DNA from: CALESS01 sp964405455
GTDB lineage: Bacteria > Chloroflexota > Anaerolineae > Anaerolineales > Anaerolineaceae
Length of the DNA: 64,000 nt
Assembly: GCA_964405455.1 (NCBI GenBank)
Contig: CAYOOA010000009.1
Span: 1 to 64,000, forward strand
Direction: 5' to 3'
The translations under genes and the position numbers were made by a program. The notes beneath the pieces are model-generated. The model was given only the letters and a program-made list of their open reading frames with translations. It had not been told where the DNA came from and did not search any database. The stretch's first letter is position 1. Every line of letters starts with the position of its first letter. Shown one piece after another: positions 50,835 through 60,283 of this stretch.

Positions 50835-52328
50835 ATGTCGTCACCTTTCACCGATCTCAACCTCGCTGTTTCTCCCCATTCCACCCTCCAGCAGGACGGC
50901 GACTGGTTTGGCCTGGCCCACCTGGCAGAAGAAGACCGGCTGGTGATCCTGGCCCGGCCGGATGCCAACTGGCTGGCCGAATTCGACGGAGTAACGAGCG
51001 AATCAGGCAACCGGCGTCTCAAGGTCTGTTCACTTTCGTCCCATAACGCAGCAGCACTCCGCGGCCGCCTGGCCTGGTTGCAGCCGCAACCCCTGGGTCT
51101 GGCCACATCCGCCGGCATGGGCGACCGCCTGGGCTTGGCCACTCCCGGCCACGTCCGCGCCATGCGCGCCGTTCCCGGAAAAATCACCCCCATCTTCTCC
51201 CAGCAATCCATCCGCGAGAATGCCCGCACCGGGCGCACTCCCCGACAGGTGCTGGATGACGCCACCTGGGGTGCCTTCTCTGAGGGCTGGCAGGGGCCGC
51301 TGGGCGCGGATGCCGATCATTTGAAAACCCCCGAGGATATTGATAGCTGCCTGACTGCCGGTTACTCGTTTTTCACCATTGACCCCGGCGCTTACGTGGA
51401 TAATCGCGCAGGGACCGCCGATTTATCCACCCTGCGCCAACAGGCCGAGGAATTACCGGCAGAAATCCAGCCCCGCACCAGCGGCTTGCTCGGACAGAAC
51501 TTCTCGATTGAGCACCTGCAAATCAACTTTGACGAGCCCACTCTCCTGCGGGCGGCCGTCAAGTACGGCCGGGCCGTCCTGCACGTGGCCAATATGTACC
51601 ACTACCTGGTCCAGGCCGCCGGCTCTCTGCCAGTGGAGATGGAAGTTTCGGTGGATGAAACCGATCAACCCACCTCGCACGCCGAACATGTCTACATCGC
51701 CAGTGAATTGACCCGCCTGGGTGTCCACTGGGTCAGCCTGGCCCCGCGTTTTGTCGGCCGCTTTGAAAAAGGGGTGGATTACATCGGCGACCTGGCCGTT
51801 TTCAGGGCTGACCTGGCCGGCCACGCTGCCATTGCCCGCCGTTTTGGCCCCTACAAGCTCAGCCTGCACTCCGGCTCGGACAAATTCAGTATCTATGCCA
51901 CGGCTGCTGAACTGACCGACGGCCTGGTCCACCTGAAGACTGCCGGAACCAGCTACCTGGAGGCCTTGCGCACGATTGCCAGGCTGGATGTCGCCTTCTT
52001 CCGCGAGATTTACACTTTTGCCCTGCAAAATTACCCGACCGACCGGGTGAGTTACCATGTCTCCGCGGAGCAATCCCGCGCACCCCGCCCGGAAACAGTT
52101 TCCGATTGGCCCAGCCTGCTGGACCAGTTTGACGCCCGTGAAATCCTGCATGTCACCTTCGGGTCGGTTCTGACCCGCAAGGATCAGGCTGGCCAGCCTC
52201 TATTTTTCGACCATCTTATGCGCATCCTGCGCAGCAATCCGGAAGCTTACGCCGCTTCCCTGGAAAAACATTTCATTCGACATTTATCCCCCTTCGCCCG
52301 CTGGGCGAAATCCAGTCCCGCTGAGTAG
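50835..52328 (+). CDS. uxaE: Tagaturonate epimerase
   Basis: A 497-residue enzyme matching the UxaE family, which interconverts D-tagaturonate and D-fructuronate at C4. The hallmark KLSLHSGSDKFSIY is present near 345-358, and ADADHLKTPEDIDS near 155 and SVDETDQPTSHAEHVYIASE near 280 are also typical. Metal ligands probably include the histidines in these segments. It directly follows lacI, with AGGAGATC before the ATG. In the Thermotoga inositol route it receives tagaturonate from IolO. Confidence 0.88.
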   Translation: MSSPFTDLNLAVSPHSTLQQDGDWFGLAHLAEEDRLVILARPDANWLAEFDGVTSESGNRRLKVCSLSSHNAAALRGRLAWLQPQPLGLATSAGMGDRLGLATPGHVRAMRAVPGKITPIFSQQSIRENARTGRTPRQVLDDATWGAFSEGWQGPLGADADHLKTPEDIDSCLTAGYSFFTIDPGAYVDNRAGTADLSTLRQQAEELPAEIQPRTSGLLGQNFSIEHLQINFDEPTLLRAAVKYGRAVLHVANMYHYLVQAAGSLPVEMEVSVDETDQPTSHAEHVYIASELTRLGVHWVSLAPRFVGRFEKGVDYIGDLAVFRADLAGHAAIARRFGPYKLSLHSGSDKFSIYATAAELTDGLVHLKTAGTSYLEALRTIARLDVAFFREIYTFALQNYPTDRVSYHVSAEQSRAPRPETVSDWPSLLDQFDAREILHVTFGSVLTRKDQAGQPLFFDHLMRILRSNPEAYAASLEKHFIRHLSPFARWAKSSPAE

Positions 52329-52336
52329 AGGCATCC

Positions 52337-53170
52337 ATGGATATCACATACCTGCAGGAACAATTCTCGCTGGCCGGAAAAACCGCCGTGGTGACCGGCG
52401 GGGCCGGCGTGCTATGCGCTGCCATTTGCCGCCTGTTTGCCCGCCTGGGCGCAGATGTAGTCATCCTGGATTTGAATGCCGATTCAGCCGAAGGGCTGGC
52501 CGCGGAACTCACGTCCCTGGGCGGGCGGGCTATCGGCCTGGTTTGCAACGTACTCGACCGGTCCAGTCTTGAAAACGCCGCCGATAAGATCCTGCAGGTT
52601 TTCGGGCGGGTGGATATCCTGGTCAATGGTGCAGGAGGTAACCGCCCCCAGGCCTCCACCAACCCGGAGCAGTCCTTCTTTGACCTGCCGGCCGAAGCCC
52701 TGCGCTGGGTGGTAGACCTGAACCTGATGGGCACCCTGCTACCCAGCCAGGTTTTTGGGAAGGTTATGGCCGCCCAAAAAAACGGCGTCATCCTCAACAT
52801 CTCTTCTATGAACGCCTTCCGGCCGCTCACCCGCATCCCGGCTTACTCGGCCGCCAAGGCCGGGGTGAGTAATTTCACCCAATGGCTGGCTGTCCACCTG
52901 GCCCAGGAAGTCTCCCCGGCCATCCGGGTCAACGCCATCGCGCCTGGATTCTTTGTCACCGAGCAAAATCGTTTCCTGCTGATTGAGAAAGAGACCGAAC
53001 AATTGACCCCGCGCGGCCGGACGATCATCAACCACACCCCCATGAGACGCTTCGGTGTTCCGGAGGACCTGCTCGGCACTGTCCTCTGGCTGGTCTCCCC
53101 GGCATCTGCCTTCGTCACCGGTGTCGTCATCCCGGTGGACGGCGGTTTTTCCGCTTTCAGCGGTGTCTAA
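52337..53170 (+). CDS. SDR-family D-fructuronate reductase-like (mannonate oxidoreductase)
   Basis: A 277-residue short-chain dehydrogenase. VVTGGAGVLCAAICRLFARL is the dinucleotide loop, NGAGGNRPQAST the NAG variant typical of the hexonate group, SSMNAF holds the catalytic serine region, and YSAAKAGVSNFTQW gives the YxxxK pair. This subgroup includes SDR-type fructuronate reductases and gluconate 5-dehydrogenase. Position between uxaE and kdgK supports reduction of D-fructuronate to D-mannonate. It starts 8 bases after the previous stop. Confidence 0.8.
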   Translation: MDITYLQEQFSLAGKTAVVTGGAGVLCAAICRLFARLGADVVILDLNADSAEGLAAELTSLGGRAIGLVCNVLDRSSLENAADKILQVFGRVDILVNGAGGNRPQASTNPEQSFFDLPAEALRWVVDLNLMGTLLPSQVFGKVMAAQKNGVILNISSMNAFRPLTRIPAYSAAKAGVSNFTQWLAVHLAQEVSPAIRVNAIAPGFFVTEQNRFLLIEKETEQLTPRGRTIINHTPMRRFGVPEDLLGTVLWLVSPASAFVTGVVIPVDGGFSAFSGV

Positions 53171-53181
53171 GGGATTGATTC

Positions 53182-54483
53182 ATGATCACCACCCGGGCCG
53201 TTTCCACCCATCAGCCGCTTTCGCCGGAAGAGATTCTTGCAGTGCTCCAAACCGGTTTGAGCGATCTTGCCCGCTGCGCGCGGCTGCTGGTGCTCATCCC
53301 GGATCATACCCGTACCGCACCTCTGCCCTTCCTGTTCCGCGCTCTGCTGGACGTTTTGGTCAGTGTTGAAACACTGGATTTCATGGTCGCCCTGGGCACC
53401 CATCCCGGTCTGGATGACGCCAGCCTCAACCGACTGGTTGGCATTTCAGAACGCGAACGGGTGGACCTGGCGGCAGGGCGCGGCCTGGATGGCCGGAGCC
53501 AATCGCCCAAAGTCCACCTGCTCAACCACGAGTGGGAGAATCCAGCCGCATTGGTGGAAATTGGCCGCATGGAGACCGATGAGATCCGCGCCATTGCCGG
53601 TGGGTTCTGGCATTCTTCCCTTCCAGAAATTGCTCCTATCCGAATCAACCGGGCCGCCCTGGAATACGATCAAATCCTGGTGCTGGGACCCACTTTTCCA
53701 CACGAGGTGGTCGGTTTTTCCGGCGGAGCCAAGTACCTTTTCCCCGGTATTTCCGGCGCGGAGATGATCAACGCCACCCACTGGCTGGGAGCCCTGGCCG
53801 GCGTTGTCGCGACAATTGGCATTCAGGATACCCCGGTGCGCCGCATGATCCACGCAGCCGCCGATCGCTTGCAGACCCCGGTCCGCCTGGTTGCACTGAC
53901 GGTGGAAGAACACGCCCTGACGGGCATCCACGTAGGCGATTTGCATGCTGCCTGGCAAGCCTCGGCGGAGCTTTCCGCCCGGCGTCACATTCACTACGCA
54001 GAAAAGCCCTTCCAACGGGTGTTATCCTGCGCTCCGGCCATGTATGACGAACTGTGGACAGCCGCCAAGGCCATGTACAAGCTGGAGCCGGCGGTGGCCA
54101 TCGGCGGCGAAGTGATCATCTACGCCCCGCACCTGGATACCGTCAGCCGGGTGCACGGTAAATTTATCCGCGAGATCGGTTACCACATCCTGCCGTATTT
54201 CCTGGCAGACTGGCCGCACTTCCGCCATATTCCGCTCGGAGTGCTGGCCCACAGCACGCACCTGCGCGGCTCCGGCCAGATGCTGGACAGCGTGGAGGTG
54301 CCCAATGTCAAGGTCACCCTGGCCAGCCGCATTTCGGTCGAAGATTGCGCCCGCTTGAACCTGGGCTATCTGGATCCAGCCTCAATCCACCTCGAAGAGT
54401 GGGCCGGCCGTGAGGAAGAGGGCATCCTGCTGGTGCCGCGGGCAGGTGAAGTGTTGTACCGCGTGAAAGGAGGACAGGCATGA
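53182..54483 (+). CDS. LarA-type nickel-pincer racemase/epimerase homologue
   Basis: A 433-residue protein of the LarA superfamily. The catalytic set is visible: PDHTRTAP (40-47), GTHPGLD (72-78), NHEW (115-118), PHEVVGFSGGAKYLFPG with His174 and Lys184 (the lysine that carries the pincer cofactor in lactate racemase), and NATHW with His200. The residue after GTH is Pro where lactate racemase has a substrate-binding Arg, so lactate is unlikely. Relatives epimerise hexonates. By position it may epimerise D-mannonate to D-gluconate. LarB, LarC and LarE are not in the window. Confidence 0.83.
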   Translation: MITTRAVSTHQPLSPEEILAVLQTGLSDLARCARLLVLIPDHTRTAPLPFLFRALLDVLVSVETLDFMVALGTHPGLDDASLNRLVGISERERVDLAAGRGLDGRSQSPKVHLLNHEWENPAALVEIGRMETDEIRAIAGGFWHSSLPEIAPIRINRAALEYDQILVLGPTFPHEVVGFSGGAKYLFPGISGAEMINATHWLGALAGVVATIGIQDTPVRRMIHAAADRLQTPVRLVALTVEEHALTGIHVGDLHAAWQASAELSARRHIHYAEKPFQRVLSCAPAMYDELWTAAKAMYKLEPAVAIGGEVIIYAPHLDTVSRVHGKFIREIGYHILPYFLADWPHFRHIPLGVLAHSTHLRGSGQMLDSVEVPNVKVTLASRISVEDCARLNLGYLDPASIHLEEWAGREEEGILLVPRAGEVLYRVKGGQA

Positions 54484-55562
54484 AATATGGATTGAATATA
54501 CCTGCCAGCGGGGCATTGGATTTTCTTTCCCTGGGGGCGCTGGTTCATCGTTTGGACCCCGGCGTTGTGCCCTTCCATAAGGCTGCCGGAGTGCAAATCC
54601 ACGTCAGTGGAGGCGAGTTCAACTGTGCCGCCAACCTGGCGGATTGCTTCCGCCTCCAAACCGGAATCGCCACCGCCATGGTGGATTACCCCATCGGCGA
54701 CTTGATCGCTGAACGGGTGCGGGCCATGGGTGTTCGTCCATTTTACAAATACTTCAAGCACAACGGCGTCACCGGCCCCAACATGGCCGCCGTCTACAGC
54801 GACCGCGGTTTTGGCATCCGCGCGCCGGTGGTTTTCTACAACCGCTCCAATGAAGCTGCTGCCCGGCTCAAGCCGGGTGATTTTGACTGGTCGAAAATCT
54901 TCTCCACCGGTGTCCGCTGGTTCCACAGCGGCGGCATCTTTGCCGCTCTTTCTGAGACCACCGGGGAATTGATCATTGAGGCCATGCAGGCAGCCCACGC
55001 AGCCGGCGCAATCGTTTCCTTTGACCTCAATTACCGGGCCAAACTGTGGAACCTGTGGGGCGGCTCGGAAAAAGCCCGCTCCATTTACCGGAGCATCCTC
55101 CAGCAGGTGGATGTGCTGGTGGGCAACGAGGAAGACCTGCAGGCTGGACTGGGTATTCCGGGCCCGGAGGTTGCCTCCCGTTCCAAACTGGATCCTTCCA
55201 CCTTCCTGGGCATGATCGACCGGGTGGTTGCCGACTTCCCGCAGGTCCGGGTGGTTGCGACCACCCTGCGCGAGGTGCACTCCACCAACCGCCACACCTG
55301 GGGCGCGGTAGCCTGGATCAACGGCCAGGCTTACATCTCCCCAACCTGCGAGCTGGATGTGTACGACCGGGTCGGCGGTGGCGACGGCTTTGCCTCCGGC
55401 TTCTTCTACGGCCTGCTCAGCGGCTTTGCCGAGCAGGAGGCGGTCAACCTGGGCTGGGCTCACGGCGCCCTGCTCACCACCTTCCCCGGTGATACCACCA
55501 TGGCAACCCTGGAGCAGGTACAGTCCTTTGCCCGCGGCGGCTCCGCGCGCATTCAACGGTAG
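54480..55562 (+). CDS. kdgK: 2-keto-3-deoxygluconate kinase, PfkB family
   Basis: A 360-residue kinase phosphorylating KDG to KDPG. SGGEFNCAANLADCF near 43-57 is the substrate motif, FDLNYRAKLWN the internal PfkB motif, and GGGDGFASGFFYGLL near 300 holds the catalytic aspartate (Gly-Asp-Gly). The late WAHGALLTTFPGDTTMATL is typical of the KDG-kinase branch. It overlaps the larA-like gene by ATGA, so translation is coupled. No KDPG aldolase is present in the window. Confidence 0.87.
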   Translation: MKYGLNIPASGALDFLSLGALVHRLDPGVVPFHKAAGVQIHVSGGEFNCAANLADCFRLQTGIATAMVDYPIGDLIAERVRAMGVRPFYKYFKHNGVTGPNMAAVYSDRGFGIRAPVVFYNRSNEAAARLKPGDFDWSKIFSTGVRWFHSGGIFAALSETTGELIIEAMQAAHAAGAIVSFDLNYRAKLWNLWGGSEKARSIYRSILQQVDVLVGNEEDLQAGLGIPGPEVASRSKLDPSTFLGMIDRVVADFPQVRVVATTLREVHSTNRHTWGAVAWINGQAYISPTCELDVYDRVGGGDGFASGFFYGLLSGFAEQEAVNLGWAHGALLTTFPGDTTMATLEQVQSFARGGSARIQR

Positions 55563-55622
55563 TAACAAGGTGTAGCAACCACCTTCCATCAACGTCATTT
55601 TTACTAAAGGAGAAAAAAGAAA

Positions 55623-56666
55623 ATGGAAACAATGCGAGCTCTTGTTTATAAGGATGTCGGTAAGCTGGTTTTGGAACAGCGCCCCATTCCCCACATCCAA
55701 CATGCAGATGACGTCATTATCCGCATTCATTCGGTTGGCATCTGCGGCTCGGATGTGAAAATCATGGAAGGCAAGCACCATGTCAAGCCGGATACGGTGC
55801 TGGGCCACGAATTTTGCGGCGAGGTGGTTGAGGTTGGCAGTGAAGTCCACCACATCAAGGTGGGCGATCGCGTGGCGGTGGATAACAACATCCGCTGCGG
55901 TTTCTGTGATTTCTGCCGGATGGGTCTGACCAGCCAGTGCGTCGACATCAAGACCAGCGCCTTGGGTGTGATGCGCGACGGCGGCTACGCTGAATACTGC
56001 CTCGTACCTGAAAAGCAATGCTTCCCCCTGCCGGATGAAATTGACGATATCCTCGGCACCCAGGTGGAAACCCTGGCTACGGTCGTCAATGGCATGAACA
56101 CCCTGCTGATGCTGCCCTACGACTACGTCATGATCATCGGCTTTGGCCCGATTGGCTACCTGTTCGCCCAGCTCGCTAAGAACATCGCCGCCAAGGTTGC
56201 CGTGACCGAAATTGATCCCTTCCGCATCAGCGTTGCCCGCGAATGCGGCCTGACTGTCTGGAACCCGAAGGAAGAAGATGTGGTCAAGAACATCACCGAT
56301 TTCACCTACGGGCGCAAGGCGGATATCGTCATTGAAGCCACCGGCAACGGGCTGGAACAGGCCCTTAAGTGCGTCACTCCCGGCGGAAAGGTTCTGCCCT
56401 TCGGCATGGATTCCAGCATCACCGCCACCGTTATCCCGAACGAAATCACCCGCTGGGCCACCAAGATCCTCGGCCTTTACCTGGGCCAGAACACCATGGT
56501 CCCCTCCATCCGCCTCTTCCGGGAAAACCGCTTGAACATGAAGCCCTTCTTTACCAAGACCATCTCCCTTGAGGAAGGCTTGACCGCGTTTGAAGACCTG
56601 GGCTTGCACCTGGCGGATCTATCCCACCAGCCTAAGAAGGCGATGAAGATCGTGATGAAGCTGTAA
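55623..56666 (+). CDS. Zinc-dependent medium-chain dehydrogenase
   Basis: A 347-residue MDR enzyme of the sorbitol/threonine dehydrogenase type. GICGSDVKIMEG gives the catalytic-zinc Cys, GHEFCGEVVEVG the His/Glu, and CGFCDFCRMGLTSQC the structural zinc site (C-x2-C-x2-C-x7-C). The NAD fold starts at VMIIGFGPIGYLFAQLAK. Its place between kdgK and iolG suggests a polyol, cyclitol or keto-hexonate substrate; it is distinct from the IolM-type enzyme at 58976. AAAGGAG precedes the ATG. Confidence 0.83.
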   Translation: METMRALVYKDVGKLVLEQRPIPHIQHADDVIIRIHSVGICGSDVKIMEGKHHVKPDTVLGHEFCGEVVEVGSEVHHIKVGDRVAVDNNIRCGFCDFCRMGLTSQCVDIKTSALGVMRDGGYAEYCLVPEKQCFPLPDEIDDILGTQVETLATVVNGMNTLLMLPYDYVMIIGFGPIGYLFAQLAKNIAAKVAVTEIDPFRISVARECGLTVWNPKEEDVVKNITDFTYGRKADIVIEATGNGLEQALKCVTPGGKVLPFGMDSSITATVIPNEITRWATKILGLYLGQNTMVPSIRLFRENRLNMKPFFTKTISLEEGLTAFEDLGLHLADLSHQPKKAMKIVMKL

Positions 56667-56699
56667 ATCCTGGCGTCAAATCATAAGGAGTACCGTCCG

Positions 56700-57716
56700 A
56701 TGAGCCGTAAAATCAACCTTGCTGTGATCGGAACCGGGCGCATGGGGAGTGTCCACGTCCGCAACATCGTCCGCCAGATTCCGCTGGCCAACCTGGTCGC
56801 CATCTGCGATATTCGCCTGGAGGTGGCCCGGGCCGTGGCCGACGAATTGGGCATTCAGCGGGTGGTCCAGGATTACCATGAACTCCTGGCTGATCCACAA
56901 ATCGAAGCCGTCCTGATTGCCACCAGTACCCCCACCCACGCCGCCATCATCAAGGATGCTGCCCGGGCCGGCAAGCATATTTTCTGTGAAAAGCCCCTGG
57001 CCGTGGACCTGAAGGAAATCGATGAAACCCTGGAAGTGGTGCAAGAAGCCGGCGTAAAACTGCAGATCGGCTTTAACCGACGCTTTGATAAAAGCTTCCG
57101 CCGCGTCCGCCAGATCGTCACCTCCGGTGAGATCGGCCGACCGTGCGTCTTGAAGATCACCAACCGCGATCCCGGCGTGCCTGCCATGGAATTCATGCGT
57201 GCTTCGGGCGGGATGTTCCTGGATATGTCCATCCATGATTTTGACATGGCCCGTTACCAGATTGGTGATGTCGTGGAAGTGTACGCCCGCGGCGCGCTGC
57301 TCTCTGCCAAAGAGCTGGCTGAAATTGATGATATCGACACAGCCGCCATCACCCTGACTTTCGCTGACGGTACCCTCGGCCTGATTGATAACAGCCGTAT
57401 TGCCGCCTTTGGTTACGATCAGCGCCTGGAGGTCTTCTGCGACCGGGGCGTGGCCCTGGCTGATAACGAGTATGAAACCACTGTCCACCGCGGCAACCGG
57501 GAAGGTTTCCACCGCGATCGGCTGCCCAACTTCTTCATGCAGCGTTATGCCCCCTGCTACGTGGACGAGTTGCGCGAATTCCTGGAAGCCGTGCGTGATA
57601 ACACCCCAACCCCCACCACCGGCCAGGACGGCCGGGCTGCCGTGGTGCTGGCCTATGCCGCCAACCGCTCCCTGCGGGAGAACCGGCCGGTCAAAATCTC
57701 TGAAATTCACAGTTAG
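56700..57716 (+). CDS. iolG: Inositol 2-dehydrogenase
   Basis: A 338-residue Gfo/Idh/MocA enzyme oxidising myo-inositol to scyllo-inosose with NAD. NLAVIGTGRMGSVHVRNI is the NAD loop, AGKHIFCEKPLAVD the EKP motif, IGFNRRFDKSF and GGMFLDMSIHDFDMARY the substrate and catalytic segments (Asp and His in the last). The length and motifs match IolG closely. AAGGAG lies before the ATG. It is followed by iolN and iolM, the order of the next two steps reversed. Confidence 0.92.
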   Translation: MSRKINLAVIGTGRMGSVHVRNIVRQIPLANLVAICDIRLEVARAVADELGIQRVVQDYHELLADPQIEAVLIATSTPTHAAIIKDAARAGKHIFCEKPLAVDLKEIDETLEVVQEAGVKLQIGFNRRFDKSFRRVRQIVTSGEIGRPCVLKITNRDPGVPAMEFMRASGGMFLDMSIHDFDMARYQIGDVVEVYARGALLSAKELAEIDDIDTAAITLTFADGTLGLIDNSRIAAFGYDQRLEVFCDRGVALADNEYETTVHRGNREGFHRDRLPNFFMQRYAPCYVDELREFLEAVRDNTPTPTTGQDGRAAVVLAYAANRSLRENRPVKISEIHS

Positions 57717-57750
57717 CAGGATCCACCTAACCTTTAGAAGGAGTGTTCCA

Positions 57751-58866
57751 ATGAGTGTTCCAAAAGGCTTTTTACCCACCAATCAACCCGACCTATTCTT
57801 TGAGGATAACCCCGTCGGGCAGATGAAAAAGGAAGTCTGGGAAGCCAGCGATGAGCAGATTGATGCCATCCTGACCGATTACGGCATTCCCTCGCCGGTG
57901 GAATGGGGCAAACCCGGCTCATACATCCAGACCACCACCCGCTGGCAGGTGGAAGCCAATCGCAAGAAGAATGATGTCGTCTTCATCCCGGTCGGCTGCA
58001 CCGAACTGCACGGCCAGCACCTGCCCTCCGCCGCCGATACGCTGTACGTCAGCGCCATCTGCGAAGGCGTGCGGCGTTTCACTGCCAAGCGCGGCGCCCC
58101 GGTCAACCTGGCTTTGCCGCCTCTGAACTACGGCGGCCATCCTTATCACCACATGGGTATGCCTGGTACGGTCATCGTGCGCGAGCACGTGGTGCGAGAA
58201 ATGATGATTGACGTCATGCTCGGCCTGTGGAATGACGGTTTCCGCAAGCAATTGATTGTTAACAACCACGGCCAATTGTGGATGCTCGAATCCGCTGTCC
58301 AGGAATTCCAGAAACGCTATCAGTTACCCGGCATCTTCCGCGTGATTGACTGGCACCGCGGTGTGCGTGAATTCTTTCGCCCCACCGAACGCGGCGGACA
58401 GATGGGCACCAACTTCGTCCATGCCGACGAATCCGAGACATCCCTCTCCCTGCTGCTGCACCCCGAGATGGTGGATATGAACTACGCCGTGGATACCGAG
58501 GGCAAGAACTACCTGCCCGAAGGCCACTTTGACAAGTCTGTCGACCCCTACGGCCGTCCCAGCCGCTGGTCGGAAGGCGAAGGCCACTTCGCCATTGAAA
58601 TTGCCGCCACCCCCGAAGGCGTGGTTGGCAAGGCCAGGTCCGGCAACCCGCAAAAAGCCAAGCGGCCGCTGGCAGCCATCCTCAAGTACCTGACCCTCTG
58701 GCACGATGATGTCCTGGCTGCCTTCCCGGCTGGCCAGGTGCCCCCGGTGGAGGAAGTCACCCTGCGCACCGAAGCAGATATGGAACCCTACCTGCGCGAA
58801 CCGCTCAGCCCCGGTTGGAAGACCGTCTACGGTATCCCGCGCATTGGCCAGGGCACGGAAGTCTAA
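57751..58866 (+). CDS. iolN: 3-dehydro-scyllo-inosose hydrolase, creatininase fold
   Basis: A 371-residue metal-dependent hydrolase. The creatininase metal motif is GCTELHGQHLPSAADTLY (82-99) with Glu, His and Asp ligands; NNHGQLWMLE and HADESETSLSLLLHPEMV are the later conserved blocks. In Thermotoga the IolN homologue opens the ring of the diketo-inositol to 5-keto-L-gluconate. Neighbouring iolG, iolM and iolO support the same role. The start follows AAGGAG; an earlier in-frame start would lie inside iolG. Confidence 0.88.
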   Translation: MSVPKGFLPTNQPDLFFEDNPVGQMKKEVWEASDEQIDAILTDYGIPSPVEWGKPGSYIQTTTRWQVEANRKKNDVVFIPVGCTELHGQHLPSAADTLYVSAICEGVRRFTAKRGAPVNLALPPLNYGGHPYHHMGMPGTVIVREHVVREMMIDVMLGLWNDGFRKQLIVNNHGQLWMLESAVQEFQKRYQLPGIFRVIDWHRGVREFFRPTERGGQMGTNFVHADESETSLSLLLHPEMVDMNYAVDTEGKNYLPEGHFDKSVDPYGRPSRWSEGEGHFAIEIAATPEGVVGKARSGNPQKAKRPLAAILKYLTLWHDDVLAAFPAGQVPPVEEVTLRTEADMEPYLREPLSPGWKTVYGIPRIGQGTEV

Positions 58867-58892
58867 TTTTCATCTTCATCCTCCTGGCAGGT

Positions 58893-58927
58893 GGGGAGGG
58901 GATTGATGGGTCAAAAGTGACCTCCCC
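58893..58927 (+). other. Hairpin between iolN and iolM
   Basis: GGGGA pairs with TCCCC and an inner GGTCA with TGACC around loop AAAG. It lies 49 bases before the iolM start. Possible processing or attenuation site; no T-tract. Confidence 0.45.
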
Positions 58928-58975
58928 TTCCCTTCTCTGCCCACTCACCAATTTATAAAAGAAGGAGCAATCATT

Positions 58976-60172
58976 ATGAAAGGCAAGATGCAAGGTGTTA
59001 CCCTGGTCGCTGATTGGGACCCCAAGCCCGGTTTCAAGCTGGGTGCCAAGGATATCGAAGGCCGCCAGACCTACCTGGGCAGCCTGGTGTGGCGTAATCC
59101 GCGTTTTGAGATGCGTGAATACGACATCCCCACTCCTGCCGACGACGAAGTCCTGATCGAGATTAAAGCCTGCGGTATTTGCGGATCGGATGTGCACATG
59201 GCCCAGGCTGATGAACAAGGCTACATTTTCTACCCCGGCCTGACCGGCTTTCCCAGCATCCTCGGCCACGAATTTTCCGGCGTGGTGGTGGAAGCAGGCC
59301 GAAAAGCCTTTGACAAGCGCACCAACAAGCCTTTCAAGGGCGGCGAACCGGTCACCTCGGAGGAAATGTTGTGGTGCGCCCAATGCAAGCCCTGTGCCGA
59401 CGGCCAGCCCAACCACTGCGAGCGTCTGGATGAACTTGGTTTCAACGTCAACGGTGCCTACACCAGTTATATTGTCGTCCCTGCCCGCACCGTGTGGAGC
59501 CTGGAACCGCTCAAGGCTCATTACTCGGGCAGCAACCTGTTTGTAGCCGGCAGCCTGGTTGAACCGACTTGCGTGGCTTACAACGCCGTGATTGAACGCG
59601 GCGGCGGCATCCGCCCCGGCGACCGCGTGGTCATCCTTGGCGCCGGCCCGGTTGGCATTGCCGCCTGTGCCATCCTCAAGCGCGCCGGCGCCTCCCAGGT
59701 TATTATTTCCGAAACTCAATCCAATCGGGCAGAAATGGCCTTGCGCCTGGGTGCAGATTCCTGGGTTAACCCGGCCAGGGAAGATTTCGCCGACCGCGTC
59801 CTGGAAATCACCGGCGGCATGGGCGCCGACCTGTTCATGGAAGCCACCGGCCTGCCGGAAAGAGTCTATCCCGGCATCGAGCGCGTGATCTGGGAAGGCC
59901 GCACGCTCAACAGCCGCGTGGTGGTTACCGCCCGGGCTGAAGCCAAGATGCCTGTCACCGGTGAAGTGCTCCAGGTGCGCCGGGCTTCAATCATCGGCGC
60001 TCAAGGTCACTCGGGACACGGTAACTTCCCACGCGTCATCGAGTGCATGGCCACCGGTATGGATATGACCCCGATGAGCACTAAGAAAATCAGCCTCGCC
60101 GAAGTAGCTGAGAATGTCCTCCGCCTGCAAACTGACCGCAGCGAAGTCAAGATCACTTACCTGGCCGAGTAA
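58976..60172 (+). CDS. iolM: scyllo-Inosose 3-dehydrogenase
   Basis: A 398-residue zinc-dependent dehydrogenase, longer than usual MDR enzymes, as is the Thermotoga IolM. GICGSDVHMAQADEQG and GHEFSGVVVEAG carry catalytic zinc ligands, CAQCKPCADGQPNHC the structural zinc site, and VVILGAGPVGIAACAIL the NAD loop. It oxidises scyllo-inosose to 3-dehydro-scyllo-inosose, the IolN substrate. AAGGAGCAATC precedes the ATG. A terminator follows the gene. Confidence 0.9.
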   Translation: MKGKMQGVTLVADWDPKPGFKLGAKDIEGRQTYLGSLVWRNPRFEMREYDIPTPADDEVLIEIKACGICGSDVHMAQADEQGYIFYPGLTGFPSILGHEFSGVVVEAGRKAFDKRTNKPFKGGEPVTSEEMLWCAQCKPCADGQPNHCERLDELGFNVNGAYTSYIVVPARTVWSLEPLKAHYSGSNLFVAGSLVEPTCVAYNAVIERGGGIRPGDRVVILGAGPVGIAACAILKRAGASQVIISETQSNRAEMALRLGADSWVNPAREDFADRVLEITGGMGADLFMEATGLPERVYPGIERVIWEGRTLNSRVVVTARAEAKMPVTGEVLQVRRASIIGAQGHSGHGNFPRVIECMATGMDMTPMSTKKISLAEVAENVLRLQTDRSEVKITYLAE

Positions 60173-60186
60173 CCTTTAGGTAGTAC

Positions 60187-60252
60187 AGGTGGGGCGGGCC
60201 GTCGATCTCCCTGGCCGGTCAGCCAACTGTTGCCCGCCCCACCTTTCTTTTT
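60187..60252 (+). terminator. Intrinsic terminator between iolM and iolO
   Basis: AGGTGGGGCGGG and CCCGCCCCACCT form a perfect 12-bp stem around a 34-base loop, followed by TTTCTTTTT. It would reduce iolO expression relative to upstream genes. Confidence 0.82.
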
Positions 60253-60283
60253 CCCTCCCCGGCCAGACCTGGAGGTATTCCCG

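Noticed and set aside
54366..56609. 747-residue open frame on the minus strand
   Set aside because: It lies antisense to the well-supported kdgK and zinc-dehydrogenase genes, has no family features or ribosome site, and is a by-product of GC-rich codon use.
58862..58975. Riboswitch before iolM
   Set aside because: Only a simple hairpin is visible, with no conserved aptamer landmarks.
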